Assembly (NCBI RefSeq): GCF_021513275.1
Contig: NZ_CP090978.1
Span: 4,464,001-4,528,000, forward strand
Reading direction: 5' to 3'
DNA: 64,000 nucleotides
Origin: Paenibacillus hexagrammi
GTDB taxonomy: Bacteria; Bacillota; Bacilli; Paenibacillales; NBRC-103111
A program made the translations under genes and the position numbers. The notes below the pieces were generated by a model. That model was not told where the DNA came from. It ran no database searches and saw only the letters and a list, made by a program, of their open reading frames with translations. Positions 1 through 9,496 of this stretch are shown in pieces (position 1 is the first letter of the stretch; each line of letters begins with the position of its first letter).

Positions 1-523
1 CTGCACCCGGTTTGGGCTGAGGAATGCCTGCTACGCCCATGGCTCCGGCTCCTTGATAAATCGGGTCATGGACAGAGCCGATTAATGGGTCCGCAATGCC
101 TCTTTCATCAAAACGTGCGGTTGTCGCATCAATCTCTGTAAATTTGGATTCAGGGCGAAACGGAGATTCTTGATTCTTCTTTGCTTCTTCCAGAACCACA
201 CGAGCTGCTGCCGTCTTTCCTACACCAGGAGGACCATAAATGATGACATGCTGGGGATTCGGACCGCAAAGAGCTGCCTTAAGCGCCTTCAATCCTTCCT
301 TCTGGCCTACAATATCCTGCATGGCTGAAGGTCTGGTCTTCTCCGATAAAGGCTTCGTTAATGAAATGGAGCGCAGCTTTCTCAGCTTTTCCAGTTCTTT
401 CTTCGATTCTCTATCAACAGCAGAACGATTTGTCTGCTGATTACGAAGTAAATTCCAGAAATACAGGCCGATTACAACAGCAAAAAAAACTTGAATTACC
501 ATGAGTATAATACTCAAGCTCAT
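1..523 (-). CDS. lonB: ATP-dependent protease LonB, N-terminal part (cut by window edge)
   Basis: Membrane-anchored Lon-family AAA+ protease of spore formers; about 174 codons are visible and the rest lies beyond base 1. The translation begins with a hydrophobic segment (residues 4-25), then a charged linker, then the AAA+ core with Walker A GPPGVGKT at about residues 97-104. The ATG at 523 is chosen because GGGAGG lies just upstream; the nearer ATG at 530 runs straight into a stop. It sits downstream of the tig-clpP-clpX block, as lonB does in Bacillus. Family placement rests on the membrane segment directly followed by a Lon/RuvB-like ATPase. Confidence 0.85.
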   Translation of the reverse strand, partial: MSLSIILMVIQVFFAVVIGLYFWNLLRNQQTNRSAVDRESKKELEKLRKLRSISLTKPLSEKTRPSAMQDIVGQKEGLKALKAALCGPNPQHVIIYGPPGVGKTAAARVVLEEAKKNQESPFRPESKFTEIDATTARFDERGIADPLIGSVHDPIYQGAGAMGVAGIPQPKPGA

Positions 524-722
524 CTTACATACCTCCCAAATTTAAAAATTGCCAAATCCATCCTGATATCCTCCATTATTCCCTCAGGGATGAAGGTTAA
601 TCCAAAGTATGTAAACTTTTGCAGGATGAATGCTGAACCATTTTTCGAAGAAAATAAGGATATTCATTTCAATTACGAGAAGATTATGCTTGCATTAAGG
701 AACTTGATAAGGAAGTGACTTC

Positions 723-1423
723 ATGAAGGTTGGAGCCGCAGCCGTATTGCTGTTTGCAGGATTATGTTGTTGGACTGGAGTAACAAACGCACAAGCGACA
801 CAAGCGCTGAATCCGCTCCTTCCTACTGCAGATGTGCTCATCGATGTTGGTCATGGTGGCATCGACAGCGGAACGATGTTTGGCAAGTACGAAGAAAAAG
901 AAATTAACTTGGCGGTTTCCAAAAAAACCTACAAACTACTCAGAAAAATGGGCTTCCGCACAGCAATAAACCGAACCACAGACTATGCTTTAAGTGACGA
1001 GAATACATGGTCTTATGGGGGAAGGCATCGCAAGGATTTGGCACAGCGCTCTGGAATTGCCAATACGATTAAGCCCGGTATGATGCTTAGTATGCATGTG
1101 AATTGGTCAGGTAAGCCCGATCGTCATGGCCCGCTGGTTATCAGTCAAAATCAATCAGAAAGCATCCTGTTGGCAAACCTTCTACAGCATTCTTTAAATG
1201 AACTGTACGGGACTCATGAAGAACCCGTTACCAGCAATAAATATTTTGTCTTGCGGTATACGAAGTGTCCGGCTGTAATTATTGAAATGGGCTTTATATC
1301 TAACAAAAAAGACCGCAAACTGCTGAGAGACTCCACCATCAAGCAAAAATCGCGGAAGCTATCAGCAGCGCGGTTGAGCAGTATTTTTCTATGGTACGTC
1401 CAACTTCGCAGGAGGCACGGTGA
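723..1423 (+). CDS. cwlD: N-acetylmuramoyl-L-alanine amidase, CwlD-like, with apparent frameshift
   Basis: Amidase_3-type zinc enzyme; in Bacillus, CwlD helps make muramic lactam in the spore cortex. A signal peptide spans residues 1-25. Zinc and catalytic motifs are visible: DVGHGG, EKEIN, SMHVN and the C-terminal IIEMGFISN. The uninterrupted frame runs to 1433, but its last 34 residues look wrong. A one-base loss near 1333-1334 (CCC to CC) explains this: the alternate frame gives HHQAKIAEAISSAVEQYF, a normal amidase C-terminus, and stops at 1423. A ribosome binding site (AAGGAAG) precedes the ATG. The 3' end overlaps the convergent deacetylase gene by 35 bp. CwlD is favoured over other amidases by length (about 233 aa) and lack of extra binding domains. 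Confidence 0.82.
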
Positions 1424-2222
1424 GCAGCTGTGAGACGGTTACGAATTGGGCTTTCTTTTGAAGCGCAGGAATTGCTTCTTTAATAACTTGAGCCGTTTTC
1501 TTGCCGGGTGGTCCGACGTGTCCTATTGCAATTAATTGCTCGTTGTCTTTGATCAGCTTCTGGAATCTGGTCATTTGCTTGCTAATGTGTCCATAAGTGT
1601 AAATATCATCAAAGAACAATGAATTCTCAGCATAGGAAACACCATTCTCCTTGGCAAGCTTCACAACAACACTTCTAGGTGAAGTGCGGCTATCCAATAG
1701 AAAGAGACCCTTCTCCTTAGCTATATCGACGATAACCTGCATAACACGAGGGTCGGAGGTAGCTTTGGAGCCCATATGGTTATTGATGCCAACTACGTAC
1801 GGCACGTTATCCAGTGCGGCTAAAACGCGTTTCCTTATTTCATCATTGGATAAATCCGTTGTAATCGCACCGGGACCCAGCCAGCTTTTCTTCCCGCGTA
1901 CAGGCTCCATGGGCAAATGTAAGATGACTTCATGCCCTTTGGCATGGGCTGTTTCAGCATCCTGCTTACTACTCGGCAAAAACGGCATCACAGCAATTGT
2001 CAAAGGTACCGGCATATTCATCATTTGCTCGGTACCATCCATATTGTTACCGAAATCGTCAATCACGATTGCTATCTTTTTCAGAGCTTGCGAGTTGGGT
2101 GACGGCTGTGGGGATGCTGCCGGCTCATCTGCTGCGCCTAACTCCGATGGATACAGGAGCAGCATAAGAACTAGCATCCCTACGCTTGCTATAAGTTGAA
2201 ATCGTAATACTCGTTTGCGCAT
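1389..2222 (-). CDS. Divergent polysaccharide deacetylase family protein (YibQ-like)
   Basis: A 277-residue exported protein. It has a signal peptide (residues 1-30), a proline/serine-rich spacer, then a NodB-like TIM-barrel: IAIVIDDFGNN, a long middle with HEVILHLPMEP, NNHMGSKAT and a late IGHVGPPG. These match the divergent polysaccharide deacetylase family (DUF610/YibQ). Substrate and activity are not established for most members; a role in envelope polysaccharide trimming is inference. The start is supported by AAGGAG upstream. It lies after ispG and is convergent with cwlD, overlapping its 3' end. Confidence 0.8.
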   Translation of the reverse strand: MRKRVLRFQLIASVGMLVLMLLLYPSELGAADEPAASPQPSPNSQALKKIAIVIDDFGNNMDGTEQMMNMPVPLTIAVMPFLPSSKQDAETAHAKGHEVILHLPMEPVRGKKSWLGPGAITTDLSNDEIRKRVLAALDNVPYVVGINNHMGSKATSDPRVMQVIVDIAKEKGLFLLDSRTSPRSVVVKLAKENGVSYAENSLFFDDIYTYGHISKQMTRFQKLIKDNEQLIAIGHVGPPGKKTAQVIKEAIPALQKKAQFVTVSQLLTVPPAKLDVP

Positions 2223-2336
2223 AACATCCTTATCTCCTTGACAGTATTATTTCTTATCTGGAGCTTTATTCATGTCAAGCTTCCAGATTTACTCAGTATG
2301 CGTCTGGATGATAAGGAATATTCGCTTGAATCCATG

Positions 2337-2381
2337 AAAAAAGAGCTACTCCCTATAGGTCATTGCCTAAGGAACAGCTCT
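2337..2381 (-). terminator. Rho-independent terminator after ispG
   Basis: On the minus strand AGAGCT pairs with AGCTCT across an imperfect inner stem and is followed by a run of T. It lies just past the ispG stop codon. Confidence 0.65.
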
Positions 2382-2390
2382 ACTTGTTTT

Positions 2391-3488
2391 CTAATGTTTT
2401 CTACCCGGAATAACACCCGTTTTCTCATAAGCATCTACGATGATATCGATCTCTTTTTTCAGTTCATTCAACAACTCGGCTTCAGGCACCTTGCGTACCA
2501 TCTCCCCGTATCGGAACAGCATGCCTTCTCCTCGTGCTCCAGCAATACCGATATCAGCTTCCCTTGCTTCTCCCGGACCATTGACGGCGCAGCCAAGCAC
2601 GGACACTTTGATAGGAACCTTAATCTTCGAAATATATTCCTCAACTTCATTGGCGATTGAGAACAGATCAATATCCAGCCTTCCACAAGTCGGACAGGAA
2701 ACCAACGTAGCCGCATTGGTGATTAAACCGAATGTTTTCAAAAGCTCTCGTGCAACCTTAACTTCCTCTACCGGATCTGTACTCAAAGAAATCCTTACCG
2801 TATTACCGATCCCCATACTGAGCAGCGCACCGATTCCAGCAGCACTCTTAACAGAGCCGGAGAATAATGTACCGGCTTCCGTAATACCAAGGTGAAGCGG
2901 ATAGTTGAAAGTTTGAGCGGCTTTCGTATAAGCAGCAATAGCCATTGGAACATCAGATGCTTTGAGTGACACAATAATATCATGAAAATCAAGCTCTTCT
3001 AGGATGTTAATATGGAATAAAGCACTTTCCACCATTGCTTCCGGAGTCGGATAGCCGTATTTCTCCAAAAGATGGTTCTCAAGCGATCCTGCGTTCACAC
3101 CGATACGGATAGGAATTCCGCGTTCTTTACAAGCCTTCACAACAGCTTCCACTTTCTCTCTGCGGCCAATGTTCCCTGGATTGATTCGAACTTTATCGAT
3201 GCCATTCTCAATAGCCGCCAGTGCAAGTCGATGGTCAAAATGAATATCGGCTACCAACGGAATATGAATGTGTTTCTTGATTTCTTTGATAGCTTCCGCC
3301 GCTTCCTTGTTGTTCACCGTCACACGGACGATCTGACATCCGGCTTCTTCCAATCGAAGAATTTCGGCAACGGTCGCTTTCACGTCCGCTGTCTTGGTCG
3401 TACACATACTCTGGATGATGACCTCGTCGCTGCCGCCAATCGTCAGGTTACCGACTTTGACAGGTCTGGTATCTTTTCTGTGAAACAT
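2391..3488 (-). CDS. ispG: 4-hydroxy-3-methylbut-2-en-1-yl diphosphate synthase (flavodoxin)
   Basis: IspG/GcpE, the penultimate enzyme of the MEP isoprenoid pathway, reduces cyclic MEcPP to HMBPP with a [4Fe-4S] cluster. The 365-residue protein has the TIM-barrel core ([29 protein letters not shown]) and the cluster domain with CPTCGR and [10 protein letters not shown], supplying the cluster cysteines. Family members start at the M[FY]xRxxTRPVKVG motif, so the ATG at 3488 is preferred; GGGGAG lies upstream. A TTG at 3515 in the same frame, with GGAGG close by, is the alternative and adds nine residues. It follows clpX by about 100 bp on the same strand. Confidence 0.95.
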   Translation of the reverse strand: MFHRKDTRPVKVGNLTIGGSDEVIIQSMCTTKTADVKATVAEILRLEEAGCQIVRVTVNNKEAAEAIKEIKKHIHIPLVADIHFDHRLALAAIENGIDKVRINPGNIGRREKVEAVVKACKERGIPIRIGVNAGSLENHLLEKYGYPTPEAMVESALFHINILEELDFHDIIVSLKASDVPMAIAAYTKAAQTFNYPLHLGITEAGTLFSGSVKSAAGIGALLSMGIGNTVRISLSTDPVEEVKVARELLKTFGLITNAATLVSCPTCGRLDIDLFSIANEVEEYISKIKVPIKVSVLGCAVNGPGEAREADIGIAGARGEGMLFRYGEMVRKVPEAELLNELKKEIDIIVDAYEKTGVIPGRKH

Positions 3489-3586
3489 CTTCGGTTTCTC
3501 TCCCCATGACACCAAACATCCTCCGCTCCGAATCCCCTGAGGGGAAACGGATTGGAGGTTGTTTGATTGAATGTGAAATTATAGGG

Positions 3587-4855
3587 TTACGCGCTTTCTT
3601 CTTTTTTCTTGCCCGATGTCGTTTGACCGTCTTTCGTCGTCAGAACAGGGCTAAGCTTATCTTGAACGGTTTCCTTGGTTACCATGCAAGAGGTGATATC
3701 CGTTCTGGAAGGAACTTCAAACATCACATCAAGCATGATACTTTCGATAATCGCTCTTAGTCCGCGCGCTCCTGTATTGCGCTTGATCGCTTCTTTGGCG
3801 ATAGCCTCAAGCGCCTCAGTGTTAAATTCAAGGCTGACGTTATCCATATCTAGCAGCTTCTGATACTGCTTCACCAGAGCATTCTTAGGCTCGGATAGAA
3901 TCCTAACCAAAGCTTCTTCATCAAGCGGCTCCAATGTAGAAATCACTGGTAAGCGGCCTACGAATTCCGGTATCAAACCGAATTTCAACAGGTCTTCAGG
4001 AAGCACCATAGACAAGTATTCGCCTGGTTTCAAGTCTGTTTTGGTGCCATCGGTGCTGAAGCCGATGACTTTTTTACCGATTCTGCGTTTAATAATTTGC
4101 TCCAGACCATCAAAGGCTCCGCCGCAAATGAACAGAATGTTGGTCGTATCGATCTGGATGAATTCTTGGTGAGGATGCTTGCGCCCGCCTTGTGGTGGAA
4201 CCGAAGCAACCGTGCCTTCCAGAATTTTGAGCAGCGCTTGTTGAACGCCTTCACCAGATACGTCTCTAGTGATAGACGGATTCTCGGATTTGCGGGCTAC
4301 TTTATCAATCTCATCGATATAAATAATGCCGCGCTCCGCTTTCTCCACATCGTAATCCGCAGCTTGAATCAGCTTAAGCAAAATGTTCTCAACGTCTTCA
4401 CCGACATATCCGGCTTCCGTCAAGGAAGTCGCATCCGCAATGGCGAAAGGTACATTCAAAATTTTTGCAAGCGTTTGTGCAAGCAAGGTTTTACCGCTGC
4501 CTGTTGGTCCAAGCAATACGATATTACTCTTTTGCAGTTCCACATCTTCAAGCTTGTTTTGGGAATTGATACGCTTGTAGTGGTTATACACCGCTACCGC
4601 CATGGATTTCTTCGCTTGATCCTGGCCTATGACATATTGATCCAAAATCGCGCGAATTTCTTTCGGCTTCGGAACGTCCTTCAGATCAAGCTCTTCCTCA
4701 TGGCCCAGTTCTTCTTCCACAATTTCCGTGCAAAGCTCTATACATTCATCGCAGATATAAACACCAGGACCAGCAACCAGCTTACGCACTTGATCCTGGG
4801 ATTTTCCGCAGAAGGAGCACTTAAGTTGACCTTTTTCATCGTTAAATTTAAACAT
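3587..4855 (-). CDS. clpX: ATP-dependent Clp protease ATP-binding subunit ClpX
   Basis: AAA+ unfoldase that feeds substrates to ClpP. The 422-residue protein has the N-terminal C4 zinc finger (Cys13, 16, 35, 38), Walker A GPTGSGKT at about 116, Walker [10 protein letters not shown], the IGF-like loop region IGFSTDG that docks on ClpP, and the C-terminal small domain ([10 protein letters not shown]). AAAGGAG sits before the ATG. It begins 12 bp after the clpP stop, so the two are almost certainly co-transcribed; tig lies upstream. Length and motifs are normal. Confidence 0.97.
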   Translation of the reverse strand: MFKFNDEKGQLKCSFCGKSQDQVRKLVAGPGVYICDECIELCTEIVEEELGHEEELDLKDVPKPKEIRAILDQYVIGQDQAKKSMAVAVYNHYKRINSQNKLEDVELQKSNIVLLGPTGSGKTLLAQTLAKILNVPFAIADATSLTEAGYVGEDVENILLKLIQAADYDVEKAERGIIYIDEIDKVARKSENPSITRDVSGEGVQQALLKILEGTVASVPPQGGRKHPHQEFIQIDTTNILFICGGAFDGLEQIIKRRIGKKVIGFSTDGTKTDLKPGEYLSMVLPEDLLKFGLIPEFVGRLPVISTLEPLDEEALVRILSEPKNALVKQYQKLLDMDNVSLEFNTEALEAIAKEAIKRNTGARGLRAIIESIMLDVMFEVPSRTDITSCMVTKETVQDKLSPVLTTKDGQTTSGKKKEESA

Positions 4856-4867
4856 GGGATCACTCCT

Positions 4868-5457
4868 TTATTTCAAGTCGTTTCGAGTGATAACCTCGTC
4901 GATTAAACCGTATGCCTTCGCTTCCTCAGCGCTCATAAAGTTATCGCGATCGGTGTCTCTTTCAATCTTTTCCAGCGGTTGTCCAGTACGCTCCACATAA
5001 ATCTGATTGAGCTTCTGCTTGGTTTTGATAATCCAATCCGCATGAATTTTGATGTCGGTCGCTTGACCTCTAACACCACCGAGCGGCTGATGAATCATAA
5101 CTTCGGCATTCGGCAACGCGAATCGTTTGCCCTTGGCCCCTGCAGTAAGCAATAAAGAACCCATGCTTGCAGCCATTCCTACACAGATCGTAGAAACGTC
5201 CGGCTTGATAAACTGCATCGTATCGAAGATACCCATGCCGGCCGTAACCGATCCCCCGGCGAGTTGATATATAGGTGGATATCCTTCTCAGGATCCTGAG
5301 CGGATAAAAATAGCAGCTGGGCAATGACCAGATTTGCCACATCGTCATCGATGGCGCTTCCGATGAAGATAATGCGGTCCTTGAGCAGGCGAGAGTAGAT
5401 GTCGTAGGAACGTTCCCCACGAGCTTCTTGTTCAACAACCATAGGAATAAGATTCAT
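4868..5457 (-). CDS. clpP: ATP-dependent Clp protease proteolytic subunit, with apparent frameshift
   Basis: Serine peptidase that forms the ClpXP proteolytic chamber. The N-terminal part ([20 protein letters not shown]) and C-terminal part lie in two frames that meet at INSPGG, at a run of five C (plus strand) at 5253-5257. Six would restore one 196-residue frame, the normal ClpP length. Ser (GMAASMGS), His (MIHQPLGG) and Asp (DRDNFMS) of the catalytic triad are all present. Start ATG 5457 has AAAGGAG upstream. Because both halves are highly conserved and clpX follows directly, a sequencing error or very recent indel is more likely than decay. Confidence 0.9.
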
Positions 5458-5660
5458 TGTACCAACTCCTTTGACGGCAATAGCCAAGTTCATCCAGATT
5501 AAGATGTTATGAAGGTGTAAGCGGTTGTTATGCCCTTCCATCCAATCGTAGTTACAGTTTAACACGTTTCAGCGGCAAAGTCATTTTTTCAGGTGAGGCC
5601 TATGTAATAGGGGTAAAGCTTATGTAATTGAGAAAATAGCGGGGTAAAATTGGGTAAAAG

Positions 5661-5690
5661 AAAGGCACGTTGCTTTACGTACGCGCCTTT
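5661..5690 (-). terminator. Rho-independent terminator after tig
   Basis: AAAGGC-CG pairs with CG-GCCTTT across a short loop; the minus strand continues with a T-rich run. It separates tig from clpP. Confidence 0.6.
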
Positions 5691-5701
5691 ACTTACCTTA
5701 T

Positions 5702-7003
5702 TTACACTGCTGCGGAAACATTCTTGCTATTTTCAAGAAGGAAATCTACTGTTTTTCTTACGACGAGATCGCTTTGCAGACCTTCCAGGCTTCCATTGGA
5801 AGCAAACAGAGTGCGAAGCTCTTCAACCGATCTTTGGTAAGATTGAGCGTATTTTTCCAATTCCGCATCAACTTCTTCATCAGTTACAGTAACGTTCTCG
5901 GCTGCAGCGATCGCTTCCAGAACCAGATTGTTGCGAACACGCTTCTCAGCATCTTCTCTCATTTGGTCTTTCAGAACGCTTTCGTTTTGACCGGAGAACT
6001 GGAAGTAGATTTCAAGCGTCATGCCTTGGGAACGAAGACGTCTTTCGAATTCCTTCACCATAACATCAAGCTCTGACTCAACCATCGCTGCAGGAATTTC
6101 TACTTCTGCATTAGCAGCCGCTTTTTCGACAACCGCTGTTTCCTTCGCAACTTCAGCATCGTTTTCCTTACGGTCTTGAAGACGCTTTTTGATGTCTTCT
6201 TTGTACTCTTCCAACGTGTCAAATTCGCTCACATCTTTAGCGAACTCATCATCGAGCTCAGGCAGGTTTTTGCGCTTGATGTCGTGAATTTTCACTTTGA
6301 ACACAGCTGCTTTACCTTTAAGATCTTCGGAATGGTAGTTTTCAGGGAACGTAACTTCTACTTCCTTCTCTTCGTCTTTCGCAAGACCTACCAGCTGCTC
6401 TTCAAAGCCCGGGATGAAGCTGTTGGAACCAAGCTCTAAGGAATACTTCTCAGCTTTGCCGCCTTGGAACGCTTCACCGTCAACGAATCCTTCGAAATCC
6501 AGAACCACTACGTCGCCGTTAGCAGCTTGTCCTTCTTCAAGAACAACGAGTTCAGCATGACGCTGTTGCAGACGCTTCAGTTCTTCGTTTACTTCTTCGT
6601 CCGTTACATTAGCATCAGCCGCTTCAACTTCCAAACCTTTGTACTCGCCAAGCGTTACTTCTGGCTTAACGGTTACTTTCGCTTTGAACTTCAAAACTTG
6701 TCCTTTTGCGAATTGTTCTACATCCACTTCCGGACGGTCAACCGGGGAGATACCCGCTTCTTCGACAGCTTGTACATAAACTTCAGGAAGAATAATGTCC
6801 AGAGCATCTTGATACAGGCTTTCTACACCAAATTTAGCTTCAAAGATTGAACGAGGAACTTTACCTTTGCGGAAGCCTGGAACGTTCACCTTCGCGGATA
6901 CTTTTTTAAATGCTTTATCAAGTGCTTCTGCGACGCGCTCCGCGCCAACTTCCACTTCAAGAACTCCTACGTTCTTCTCTATTTTTTCCCAACTTGCTTT
7001 CAT
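5702..7003 (-). CDS. tig: Trigger factor, ribosome-associated peptidyl-prolyl isomerase
   Basis: Chaperone that binds at the ribosome exit tunnel. The 433-residue protein has the N-terminal ribosome-binding domain with the signature GFRKGKVPR at about residues 44-52, the FKBP-type PPIase domain ([34 protein letters not shown]) and the helical C-terminal chaperone domain. The frame is open ten codons further up, but ATG 7003 is preceded by GGAGGGGAAGG and gives the conserved start [14 protein letters not shown] consensus promoter lies about 100 bp upstream. It is the first gene of the tig-clpP-clpX block. Confidence 0.96.
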   Translation of the reverse strand: MKASWEKIEKNVGVLEVEVGAERVAEALDKAFKKVSAKVNVPGFRKGKVPRSIFEAKFGVESLYQDALDIILPEVYVQAVEEAGISPVDRPEVDVEQFAKGQVLKFKAKVTVKPEVTLGEYKGLEVEAADANVTDEEVNEELKRLQQRHAELVVLEEGQAANGDVVVLDFEGFVDGEAFQGGKAEKYSLELGSNSFIPGFEEQLVGLAKDEEKEVEVTFPENYHSEDLKGKAAVFKVKIHDIKRKNLPELDDEFAKDVSEFDTLEEYKEDIKKRLQDRKENDAEVAKETAVVEKAAANAEVEIPAAMVESELDVMVKEFERRLRSQGMTLEIYFQFSGQNESVLKDQMREDAEKRVRNNLVLEAIAAAENVTVTDEEVDAELEKYAQSYQRSVEELRTLFASNGSLEGLQSDLVVRKTVDFLLENSKNVSAAV

Positions 7004-7103
7004 TTTATGCCTTCCCCTCCAAAAATGTACCATGACATATTTTCACGTTCTGGCTAGCGGAGTTTGGCTACCAAACTTCTCTACTTGCCATTATAACCAT
7101 TCT

Positions 7104-7131
7104 ATTATAACATATTACTTTTTCATTTCAA
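7104..7131 (-). promoter_or_regulatory. Sigma-A promoter for tig
   Basis: On the minus strand TTGAAA (7126-7131) and TATAAT (7104-7109) are separated by 16 bp. The site lies about 100 bp upstream of the tig start codon. Confidence 0.7.
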
Positions 7132-7147
7132 GGCGGGCTTTAAGAGC

Positions 7148-8029
7148 CTATCTGCCACCAAGCAAGATGGTATCCAAATGCCTGCGGAGGACCTTATAAG
7201 CGTTATTCCATGAGCCTTCCATGGAGTCTACGATTCCGTAGATATCCTGAAGCTCCTCACGGTTCGCCGTTCCAAACAACTGCTCCTGTAAGGCCGTATG
7301 CAGAGCTGAAGCCCATATATCTATCACACCATCTTCTTGTGTGAGAAGTTCTACATATATTGGTGTCCCATATGCGTATGACAAAAACTCCTGCCACGTC
7401 TGTTTGGCAAAAAAAGCGAAATCGGGTTGTCGCATCTCGCTGATTTCTTCCACTCTTCGGATCATATCCCGAATTTGTCCCGGAAATTCCTCCGAACTAA
7501 GAGGCGTTTCTTCGATGTCCACAACAATATGATTTCCGTTTTTGACAAAATCTATTGATCCTGTTTCACCCATATGCTTCAGGGCTTGAAGCGCCTTAAA
7601 CTGCAAGTGGGGATGTCTTGGACCTTGCCGGAGCCAGGACCTGATTTCAGCAACCGGTCCACGCTGCACAAAAGCCAGCTGTTCGAGCGCTGCTAGCTGC
7701 TGGTCCATGGAGCCTGCCCGCAGCATGCCCAGCAGCTTTTCCACAAAAGCCGCGTCTACCGTGCTTTTTTCTTCGACCATCTGCCGAAGCAGATCCTCTT
7801 CCTCCTCTTCCTCATCCACTTGAGAGGAGAGAGCAGGAAAAACGGTCTCGGGCTGCATCGTTTGCAGCCAGTTCAGCAGAGCCTGCCATTGTTCCGTCTT
7901 TTGCTGGTCTGCCGATGGAAATTGCAGCAGGAACGTTAACATGGATACGGCTTCACCGTATTGCTCCTTCTGAAGACATTTTGTCAGTTCTTCTTCGTAA
8001 AATTGTTCCGTTTTCGGAAACAGGATCAC
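7148..8029 (-). CDS. Hypothetical protein with HEAT-like helical region, upstream of tig
   Basis: A 293-residue soluble protein with no signal peptide or membrane segment. Residues about 60-80 are an acidic stretch (DEEEEEED). The middle (MDQQLAALEQLAFVQRGPV, HLQFKALQALKHMGETG) has the look of HEAT/ARM helical repeats, suggesting protein-protein contacts. The start is GTG with AAGGAT upstream; the overlapping ATG hits a stop at once. I recognise no catalytic motif and give no function. It lies just upstream of tig on the same strand. Confidence 0.75.
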   Translation of the reverse strand: MILFPKTEQFYEEELTKCLQKEQYGEAVSMLTFLLQFPSADQQKTEQWQALLNWLQTMQPETVFPALSSQVDEEEEEEDLLRQMVEEKSTVDAAFVEKLLGMLRAGSMDQQLAALEQLAFVQRGPVAEIRSWLRQGPRHPHLQFKALQALKHMGETGSIDFVKNGNHIVVDIEETPLSSEEFPGQIRDMIRRVEEISEMRQPDFAFFAKQTWQEFLSYAYGTPIYVELLTQEDGVIDIWASALHTALQEQLFGTANREELQDIYGIVDSMEGSWNNAYKVLRRHLDTILLGGR

Positions 8030-8216
8030 ATTATCCTTGGAATGTCCAGATATACCTCATCACCTCAACCACTCCTTCCTATTGTTGGAGTCAGTTTACT
8101 TGATTAGACACAGGAAAGCAAAATATTTTTGGTCAAGGGTTGACTCTTCATATTCCTTATGATAGTATAACTCTTGCTTCTCCAAAACGGTTTTCAATCG
8201 TAAATGGATTAAGCTT

Positions 8217-8290
8217 GTCCCAGTAGCTCAGCAGGATAGAGCATACGCCTTCTAAGCGTACGGTCGGGGGTTCGAATCCCTCCTGGGACG
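8217..8290 (+). tRNA. tRNA-Arg (anticodon TCT)
   Basis: A full cloverleaf can be folded by eye. The acceptor stem GTCCCAG pairs with CTGGGAC and the discriminator is G. The D-arm contains TAGCTCAGCAGGATAGAGCA. The anticodon stem TACGC/GCGTA encloses loop CTTCTAA, so the anticodon is TCT at 8251-8253. The T-arm is GGGGGTTCGAATCCCTC-like. CCA is not encoded. A terminator follows at once, so it appears to be a single-tRNA unit. Confidence 0.95.
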
Positions 8291-8308
8291 TCATATGTAT
8301 AAGCAAAG

Positions 8309-8335
8309 AGACCGCCGAATTGCGCGGTCTTTTTG
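8309..8335 (+). terminator. Rho-independent terminator after tRNA-Arg
   Basis: AGACCGC (8309-8315) pairs with GCGGTCT (8324-8330), followed by five T. Confidence 0.8.
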
Positions 8336-8441
8336 CTGTTTCAGGGAAAGTTTGCTTACGCTCATTAAGAAATCTGCCCGCCAAAGCAGCTGACGGTTTA
8401 CGGGAGCCGTTTGGCAGACGGAATTACGGTTGTAAGCTTAC

Positions 8442-8573
8442 TTACACGTGTGGACGGTTAGGAGGCAGATGTCCCGGTTCTGTCGACCACAGATTTTGTT
8501 GAACGCGCGCTGCTTGCTTGGAGTTGTCGATGGTGCTTTGAATTTTCTCATTCATGCTTTTCTTTTTGCCCAT
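8442..8573 (-). CDS. Small hypothetical protein, 43 aa
   Basis: A short frame, MGKKKSMNEKIQSTIDNSKQ followed by a region ending LPPNRPHV, preceded by a near-perfect ribosome binding site AAGGAGGT seven bases before the ATG. It is basic at the N-terminus and proline/histidine rich at the end. I do not recognise the family. The strong ribosome binding site and the non-random composition argue that it is translated. Confidence 0.6.
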   Translation of the reverse strand: MGKKKSMNEKIQSTIDNSKQAARVQQNLWSTEPGHLPPNRPHV

Positions 8574-8683
8574 ATTGATGACCTCCTTAAGAATTCTAAG
8601 AATTCTTGATGATGACTGCTCAACTAGTATGATATATTTCGGAGTCCGTCACTCTGTTACATTAAGGAAGGTATCCCAGCGGC

Positions 8684-8748
8684 TTGATACTCGGGTAACA
8701 TCCACTTGATACTCAGTAACATCAAATGAATACTCAGGCAACATCAAA
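8684..8748. repeat. Three imperfect 21-22 bp tandem repeats
   Basis: Three consecutive units with the core TGATACTC..GTAACATC are at 8684-8705, 8706-8726 and 8727-8748. The units differ at a few positions and by one base in length. They lie downstream of the small gene at 8806-8919, beyond its terminator. No function is apparent. Confidence 0.7.
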
Positions 8749-8750
8749 TG

Positions 8751-8787
8751 AAAAGAACCCGAAGGATTTACATCCCGCAGGTTCTTT
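8751..8787 (-). terminator. Rho-independent terminator after the DUF4023-like gene
   Basis: On the minus strand AAAGAACC and GGTTCTTTT pair around an inner stem, followed by T residues. Confidence 0.7.
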
Positions 8788-8805
8788 GTTGGTGCCATTG
8801 AGACA

Positions 8806-8919
8806 TCAATGCTTGTGATTCGGCAGTTTATCGCCTGGTCGGTTGTGGCCTTGTGTCCTAAGGTTCTTCTCGGCTTTTCTCTGCTTGTCATGCAGCTTGC
8901 TAATGAAATGGCTATCCAT
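8806..8919 (-). CDS. Small protein, DUF4023-like, 37 aa
   Basis: The frame MDSHFISKLHDKQRKAEKNL, ending PGDKLPNHKH, has the pattern of the DUF4023 family of very small Bacillus/Paenibacillus proteins: a K-L-H-x-x-Q-x-K core and a G-x-x-L-P-x-x-x-H end. AGGAGG lies nine bases before the ATG at 8919 and a terminator follows. Function is unknown for the family. The family name is from memory of its pattern, so it is tentative. Confidence 0.65.
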   Translation of the reverse strand: MDSHFISKLHDKQRKAEKNLRTQGHNRPGDKLPNHKH

Positions 8920-8965
8920 GAGCATTCGCCTCCTGAAGAAATAATGGCACTACCTCTATAGAATC

Positions 8966-9321
8966 TCACACAAGCTCTAAATTTAAACGCATGGCAAGAT
9001 TTAATATTGCTCCTCTAGCTTCTGCATTCGTTTTTACCTTTTCAAACAACTCCTCGAACGTAGCGCGATTTTCAATAAACGCCGGCTCCGTTTTTATAGC
9101 GGTATGAGACCAATTAATGAGTACGTTCTCAGCTTGGGTCAGTTCATTGAAGGCGCGATGCAGCCCTACACGTTCCACAATCTCTTCCATTTCCGCTTGC
9201 CCAACTTCTCTGCCTTGCTCCTTCAGCTGCTCAATTCGCTTATCGGCCTGTTTACTGATTTGTAGAAAATGCTCTCTAGCTGCCAAATAGTCAATTTGCG
9301 CTTTGGAATGTTTTTTTTCAT
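8966..9321 (-). CDS. Hypothetical protein, YlbF-like helical, probable one-base frameshift at start
   Basis: The frame runs upstream to an ATG at 9364 (132 aa) that has no ribosome binding site. A much better start is ATG 9321, preceded by AAAGGTGAGG, but it lies in another frame. The two frames meet in a run of eight T (plus strand, 9311-9318). Nine would give MKKKHSKAQIDYLAAREHFL in one frame of about 118 residues. The protein is all-helical and charged, rich in Glu, Lys and Gln, with no membrane segment. It loosely resembles YlbF/YmcA-type helical proteins, but this is weak. Confidence 0.6.
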
Positions 9322-9496
9322 AGTCCTCACCTTTGTCATTTAGTAACAAGTCAATTTCAACCATTGTAACAGTACTTGTTGTAAATTACAAAAGTACTGA
9401 ATGGGCCAAGTTTCGCCGAAATCGGACAGACATTTTCCCTATGCGCGGCGCATACCCTTTATCATCATGCTTACTCAGGGAAAGGAATGAACGTCT

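Noticed and set aside
240..718. Open frames on the plus strand (66 and 75 codons)
   Set aside because: The first is antisense to lonB and the second spans the lonB start and the gap before cwlD. Neither has a ribosome binding site or protein-like composition.
5253..5257. Programmed ribosomal frameshift in clpP
   Set aside because: No stimulatory structure or slippery heptamer typical of programmed events was seen, and many other genes in the window show the same kind of one-base loss.
8684..8748. CRISPR array
   Set aside because: Only three imperfect head-to-tail units without spacers, and no cas genes. No other spaced-repeat pattern was seen in the window.
8649..8969. A 106-codon frame on the minus strand
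   Set aside because: It overlaps the better-supported 37-residue gene in another frame, runs through its terminator and the tandem repeats, and has no binding site of its own.
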